In this document: one piece after another, positions 6,160-8,755 of the stretch
Layout of the letters: every line of letters starts with the position of its first letter
How positions within the stretch are numbered: the stretch's first letter is position 1
From: Lachnospiraceae bacterium UBA3692
GTDB lineage: Bacteria > Bacillota > Clostridia > Lachnospirales > Lachnospiraceae
NCBI GenBank assembly: GCA_002372815.1
Contig: DFIR01000089.1
Coordinates: forward strand, 1-8,755
Direction: 5' to 3'
DNA length: 8,755 nt
Made by a program: the position numbers and the translations under genes
The notes under the pieces: generated by a model
What the model saw: only the letters and a program-made list of their open reading frames with translations
What the model was told of the DNA's origin: nothing
The model's database searches: none

Positions 6160-6912
6160 TTATTTTCCGTTTCTCTCTTCCAGCAGGATCGGCAGGAAAT
6201 AGTGCATCTGCTTAAACCACCAGGGCCAGTCGTGGTTGACGTCGTAGCCCCAGAAGTCGCACCAGGCGCGGATGCCTTTCTCCGCGAAGATGCTCTGCAG
6301 GTACTTCAGGGACCGCACGCCGTCCTCCTCCCAGGCGCCCTGCCCGACGCAGAGGATGATCCGCTTCTGATTGTAGAGCGCGACGTAAGGGTGGTCCGCC
6401 GGCATATTCGGCAGGAACCGCTCCGGCGAGTTCATATACAGTGTATCATTCATCCAGCCGCCGAAAAAGACATCGCTGTCATAAACACCGGAAAGGGACA
6501 GGCAGCCTGCGAACAGGTCGGGACGGCGCAGCAGGACCAGCAGGGCGTGATTGGCGCCCATGGACAGGCCGGTCGTCATCGGCAGCTCCCCGCCGGTCCG
6601 CTCCAGGATCATCGGCATCAGCTCGTCTGTAATGTAGTGGAAGTACTGCTCCTGCATCCACGCGCGCCGGCCCTTGTCGGGATCGCCCTCGGACCAGCTC
6701 TCCTTGTCGACGCTGTCCACCACAAAGAGACGGATCTGCCCGTTCTCCAGGAACTCTTTCAGACAGTCGATCATCCCGAACTCTTCATAGTTCGTGCAGG
6801 GCGAGTCCTGCGTCGGAAAAGCCAGGAACGGAAGCCCTGCGTGCCCGTACGCGATGATGTGCATATCCCTGCTCAGGCTCTGACTGTATTGTGTGATCTC
6901 TTCTCTGTACAT
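6160..6912 (-). CDS. Esterase-family (alpha/beta-hydrolase fold) protein
   Basis: A 250-residue protein of the putative esterase (esterase D-like) family. Residues 20-38 (IAYGHAGLPFLAFPTQDSP) form the first strands and the oxyanion region. GLSMGA (115-120) is the nucleophile elbow with Ser117. GQGAWEED (190-197) supplies the likely catalytic acid, and DVNHDWPWW (224-232) the catalytic His227. There is no signal peptide, so it is probably cytoplasmic. Members hydrolyse acyl esters, thioesters or related bonds; the substrate here is unknown. The ATG at 6912 follows GAAAGGAAAGAAGG. It is the first gene of a three-gene operon with the ATP-grasp ligase and the XRE regulator, and its leader carries three copies of the REP-like hairpin. 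An acyl hydrolase beside an ATP-grasp ligase suggests an amide- or ester-forming mini-pathway; this is inference. Confidence 0.9.
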   Translation of the reverse strand: MYREEITQYSQSLSRDMHIIAYGHAGLPFLAFPTQDSPCTNYEEFGMIDCLKEFLENGQIRLFVVDSVDKESWSEGDPDKGRRAWMQEQYFHYITDELMPMILERTGGELPMTTGLSMGANHALLVLLRRPDLFAGCLSLSGVYDSDVFFGGWMNDTLYMNSPERFLPNMPADHPYVALYNQKRIILCVGQGAWEEDGVRSLKYLQSIFAEKGIRAWCDFWGYDVNHDWPWWFKQMHYFLPILLEERNGK

Positions 6913-6929
6913 GCCTTCTTTCCTTTCAA

Positions 6930-7045
6930 GACCGCGCAGGGGACGGTTCTCTGCGCGATTTTAACACGGTAAAGCCGCGCAGGGGACGGTTCTCCGCGCG
7001 GTTTCATCGCAGTAAAGCCGCGCGGGGGACGGTTCTCTGCGCGGT
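6930..7045 (+). repeat. REP-like hairpin array, three copies in an exact 43-bp period
   Basis: Three imperfect palindromes share the core GGGGACGGTTCTC and are centred at 6945, 6988 and 7031, spaced 43 and 43 bp. Copy 1 (6933-6957) has perfect CGCGCAG/CTGCGCG arms. Copy 2 (6972-7004) extends to AAGCCGCGC/GCGCGGTTT with one internal mismatch. Copy 3 (7017-7045) has an A-to-G change at 7024. The two linkers are related and both end in GTAAAGC. In plus-strand RNA the inner core also pairs through G-U; in minus-strand RNA those become A-C mismatches, so the element is oriented. The array lies in the 5' leader of the esterase gene, antisense to it. Confidence 0.92.
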
Positions 7046-7059
7046 AACTGCTGTTATCT

Positions 7060-7089
7060 ATTGTATTCCCGAAAAGGTACGTTGGGCAA
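7060..7089 (-). promoter_or_regulatory. Candidate promoter for the esterase/ATP-grasp/XRE operon
   Basis: Minus-strand TTGCCC (7089-7084, 4/6 match to the -35 box), an 18-nt spacer, then TACAAT (7065-7060, 5/6 match to the -10 box). It falls in the only non-repeat part of this intergenic region, between hairpin copy 4 and the three-copy array. A start near 7053 would place all three array copies in the 5' leader of the operon. Confidence 0.5.
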
Positions 7090-7099
7090 GTATATGATG

Positions 7100-7132
7100 A
7101 GAGCGCGCAGGGGACGGTTCTCTGCGCGCTCT
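7100..7132 (+). repeat. REP-like hairpin, fourth copy
   Basis: This copy has the same core as the 43-bp array, centred at 7116, with extended arms AGAGCGCGCAG/CTGCGCGCTCT (11 bp, perfect). The outer arm bases differ from the other copies (GAGC instead of GACC) yet remain self-complementary. It begins 7 nt after the AI-2E transporter stop codon (minus-strand reading) and could act as an mRNA 3'-end structure, but no T-run follows. Confidence 0.9.
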
Positions 7133-7138
7133 TGATGA

Positions 7139-8341
7139 TTATGCGGCCGGCGGGTCGGCCGGAGGCTGCGCCGGACCGCGCGGAGAACCGTCCCCTGCGC
7201 GGTCTGCTTCGTACTCCTGCAGGATCGCCTGCTCTTTCTTCTGCGCGAGGCTGTCCAGCACGAAGCTGCGGACGATGTCGTAGAGGACCGCGAAGACCGG
7301 CGCGCCGATCAGCATGCCCAGGACGCCACAAAGGGAGCCGAACACGAGGATCGAGAAGAGGATCCAGAAGGCGGAGAGGCCCAGCTTGTCCCCGAGGATC
7401 TTGGGGCCGATCACGTTGCCGTCGAGCTGCTGCAGGACGATGATGAAGACGACGAAGATGACGCACCTGACCGGCGACACCGTGAGGATCAGGATGGCCG
7501 AGGGGATCGCGCCGAGGTAGGGGCCGAAGAAGGGGATGATGTTGGTCACCCCGACGATGATGCTGATGAGCATCGCGTAGGGCATGCGCGCGATCAGCAT
7601 GAAAAGGAAGCAGAGGACGCCGATGATCAGGGAGTCCACCAGCTTGCCGAAGATGAAGCCGCTGAACTTCTCGTCCGTGAACCGCACTTCCTTCCTGATC
7701 CAGTCAGCCACCTTATGCGGGAAAACCGCGTAGACCAGCATCTTCAGCTGCAGCCCGAATTTCTCCCAGCTGCCCAGCAGGTAGATCGCGATGATGGTTC
7801 CGAGCACGAAATTCTTGACAACGCTCAGGACACCGGAGAAGCCGGTGCTCATATTGTTCATGATGTTCCGCAGCTGCGGGAGCACGTGGGCCTGCAGGAA
7901 CTCGCTCACGCTCTGTGTGGTCACATTGAGGGTGCCCTCGACCATCTCCAGGAGCTCCGTCTGCTCCTCGAGCACCGCCGAGAACCAGCTCTCCATCTGT
8001 GCGGCGGCGGCCGGAAGGCGGCTGATCAGTTCCGTGATGCTGGAGATCAGTTCCGGTACCACCGCTACAAGCAGAAGTGTGATCAGCACGAACATGCCGA
8101 TCACGGACAGCAGGATCGAAAGACCGCGTTTCAGGTGCAGCTTCTGCTCCAGTTTCTCACAGACCGGCCGCAGCAGATACGCGATCACGGCGCCGTAGAT
8201 AAAGGGCTGGAAGATCCTGACGATCCATCTCAGGATCCCTGTGTAAACACTCGTCCGGAAGAAAAGAAGCACGACCATACAGATGATCGCGGTCGACGCT
8301 GCGACGATGAGGAGGATATTTTTTCTGTTCTGTGTGTCCAT
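7139..8341 (-). CDS. AI-2E family transporter (YdbI/PerM-type membrane protein)
   Basis: A 400-residue polytopic membrane protein of the AI-2E transporter superfamily, whose members export small molecules or run ion antiport; the substrate here is unknown. Hydrophobic segments lie at about 8-28, 41-57, 73-95, 172-190, 236-251, 256-272, 276-303 and 324-355. A long soluble loop (about 100-165) follows the third segment, typical for the family. Signature motifs are NIIPFFGPYLGAIP (267-280) and QLDGNVIGPKILG (305-317). The ATG at 8341 opens MDTQNRKNILLI; GAAGGG lies about 10 nt upstream. The frame continues upstream but only through palindromic repeat DNA. The C-terminal tail (380-390) is encoded by a REP-like element, and residues 391-400 are Pro/Ala-rich, so the natural C-terminus was probably altered. 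The gene follows the GG-leader/SH3-like gene by 62 nt. Confidence 0.93.
   Translation of the reverse strand: MDTQNRKNILLIVAASTAIICMVVLLFFRTSVYTGILRWIVRIFQPFIYGAVIAYLLRPVCEKLEQKLHLKRGLSILLSVIGMFVLITLLLVAVVPELISSITELISRLPAAAAQMESWFSAVLEEQTELLEMVEGTLNVTTQSVSEFLQAHVLPQLRNIMNNMSTGFSGVLSVVKNFVLGTIIAIYLLGSWEKFGLQLKMLVYAVFPHKVADWIRKEVRFTDEKFSGFIFGKLVDSLIIGVLCFLFMLIARMPYAMLISIIVGVTNIIPFFGPYLGAIPSAILILTVSPVRCVIFVVFIIVLQQLDGNVIGPKILGDKLGLSAFWILFSILVFGSLCGVLGMLIGAPVFAVLYDIVRSFVLDSLAQKKEQAILQEYEADRAGDGSPRGPAQPPADPPAA
7174..7204 (-). repeat. REP-like hairpin, fifth copy, inside the transporter coding sequence
   Basis: This copy is in inverted orientation relative to copies 1-4, centred at 7189, with arms GACCGCGC/GCGCGGTC and the core GGGGACGGTTCTC on the minus strand. 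It is read in frame as residues 380-390 of the AI-2E protein (DRAGDGSPRGP). Together with the fourth copy it forms a convergent pair separated by about 40 bp, the arrangement typical of bacterial interspersed REP pairs. Confidence 0.9.
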
Positions 8342-8370
8342 CTCTGTTGCATCCCTTCCGCACACGGGAA

Positions 8371-8395
8371 CGCGCAGGGGACGGTCCCCTGCGCG
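8371..8395. repeat. REP-like element, sixth copy, a perfect 25-bp palindrome
   Basis: Centred at G8383, the 12-bp arms are exactly complementary (CGCGCAGGGGAC and GTCCCCTGCGCG). The core has GGTCCCC where the other copies have GGTTCTC, so this copy is symmetric and has no orientation. It lies between the SH3-like gene stop (8404) and the transporter ATG (8341) and would form a strong hairpin in a shared transcript. No T-run follows, so termination is uncertain. Confidence 0.93.
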
Positions 8396-8403
8396 CTCTG
8401 CCA

Positions 8404-8700
8404 TTACTTCACGTACTGGGCATCGACAAATCCGAAGATGCCGTTGTGATAGGCGAGGAAGTATCCGCCCTCCCAGAAGCGGTTGTGGACCCAGATCTCA
8501 TCGCCGTTGTAGAACTGATGGCCGGGGATCACCGCGCCCTGGGGCTGCATCTGCATGACCAGGCAGGTGCCTGCGGGCAGATGGGCGACCTCGTGCTTGT
8601 CGTAGTAGGCCAGGTTGTGGATCGGATCAGACGGTCCCATGCCGTCGTTGCCGCCTGTTACCAGTTCCGGATTGTCAAGCTTCCTGATTTCGTCGCTCAT
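8404..8700 (-). CDS. Small protein with double-glycine leader-like N-terminus and SH3-like domain
   Basis: A 98-residue protein. Residues 1-17 (MSDEIRKLDNPELVTGG) resemble a double-glycine leader: charged start, Glu-Leu pair, Val at -4 and Gly-Gly at 16-17. Leaders of this kind are removed by peptidase-containing ABC exporters. The rest (about 28-98) is rich in aromatic and small residues (AYYDKHEVAHLPAGT, NGDEIWVHNRFWEGGYFLAY, GIFGFVDAQYVK) and reads like an SH3-type beta barrel ending in the usual 'G.V...YV' strand. The ATG at 8700 has AAGGAGG 6 nt upstream. There is no Sec signal peptide. The C-terminal fold call is tentative, and the leader lacks a full consensus. If it is cleaved, the mature product would be about 81 residues. 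It precedes the AI-2E membrane protein, which is not a known GG-peptidase exporter. Confidence 0.8.
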   Translation of the reverse strand: MSDEIRKLDNPELVTGGNDGMGPSDPIHNLAYYDKHEVAHLPAGTCLVMQMQPQGAVIPGHQFYNGDEIWVHNRFWEGGYFLAYHNGIFGFVDAQYVK

Positions 8701-8755
8701 GTTGTTCCTCCTTCTCTTTTGAATCAGTTTATAGTCAGGACCACCGGCTTAGCCG

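Noticed and set aside
4196..6202. Very long plus-strand open frame (668 codons) opposite the ATP-grasp and XRE genes
   Set aside because: It is antisense to two genes with clear family motifs; GC-rich codon use makes stop codons rare on the opposite strand, and its translation is Arg/Leu/Asp/His-rich with no recognisable domain.
6930..7132. REP-like hairpins as ordinary rho-independent terminators
   Set aside because: None is followed by a proper T-run on the minus strand, most lie upstream rather than downstream of a gene, and the same core recurs inside a coding sequence.
8342..8404. N-terminal extension of the AI-2E transporter to 8404
   Set aside because: The extra residues are encoded by the perfect palindrome and overlap the upstream stop codon; the ATG at 8341 gives the expected start before the first membrane segment.
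8745..8755. Palindrome CGGCTTAGCCG at the window edge as a terminator of an upstream gene
   Set aside because: Only 5-bp arms are visible and the sequence is cut off, so neither a stem nor the upstream gene can be judged.

Overview
The window is a GC-rich (around 60% by eye) bacterial chromosome segment in which every convincing gene lies on the minus strand, so it is read from high to low coordinates. Gene content suggests an anaerobic Bacillota, probably class Clostridia (Lachnospiraceae-like). The pointers are a glmS-class ribozyme, AGGAGG ribosome binding sites, a clostridial-type XRE regulator with a CxxxCxxxCP motif, and an esterase/ATP-grasp pair. The assignment is an inference; there is no rRNA or other marker gene.

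Layout in transcription order. (1) 8700-7139: a small protein that starts with a double-glycine leader-like segment and continues as a probable SH3-like domain, then an AI-2E family membrane protein. A perfect 25-bp palindrome lies between them. (2) 7138-6913: an intergenic region with four copies of a REP-like hairpin (core GGGGACGGTTCTC), three of them in an exact 43-bp period, and a candidate promoter. A fifth copy encodes the C-terminal tail of the AI-2E protein. (3) 6912-4415: a tight three-gene operon (esterase-fold hydrolase, ATP-grasp ligase, XRE regulator) closed by a rho-independent terminator. (4) 4205-3068: a 63-residue hypothetical protein overlapping an uncharacterised multi-pass membrane protein. 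(5) 2937-1936: a PfkB-family sugar kinase. (6) 1920-1621: five copies of a 62-bp tandem repeat with internal inverted repeats, noncoding. (7) 1484-534: a PH-domain protein and a PfpI/DJ-1 protein behind an extended -10 promoter. (8) 519-1: a promoter, a glmS-type self-cleaving ribozyme, and the start of nagB (glucosamine-6-phosphate deaminase), which runs off the window.

The most striking observation is the glmS ribozyme in front of nagB. This ribozyme class senses glucosamine-6-phosphate and is known almost only from glmS mRNAs, where it shuts down synthesis of that metabolite. In front of nagB the logic is inverted, unless NagB here runs in the biosynthetic direction (fructose-6-phosphate plus ammonia to glucosamine-6-phosphate). 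Second in interest is the REP-like family, whose flanks change in a self-complementary way and which has entered a coding sequence in frame. Third is the 62-bp hairpin array. Intergenic stretches not listed as features (1044-1100, 1555-1620, 2981-3067, 4206-4351, 8701-8744) show nothing firm beyond the ribosome binding sites and weak signals mentioned in the entries.
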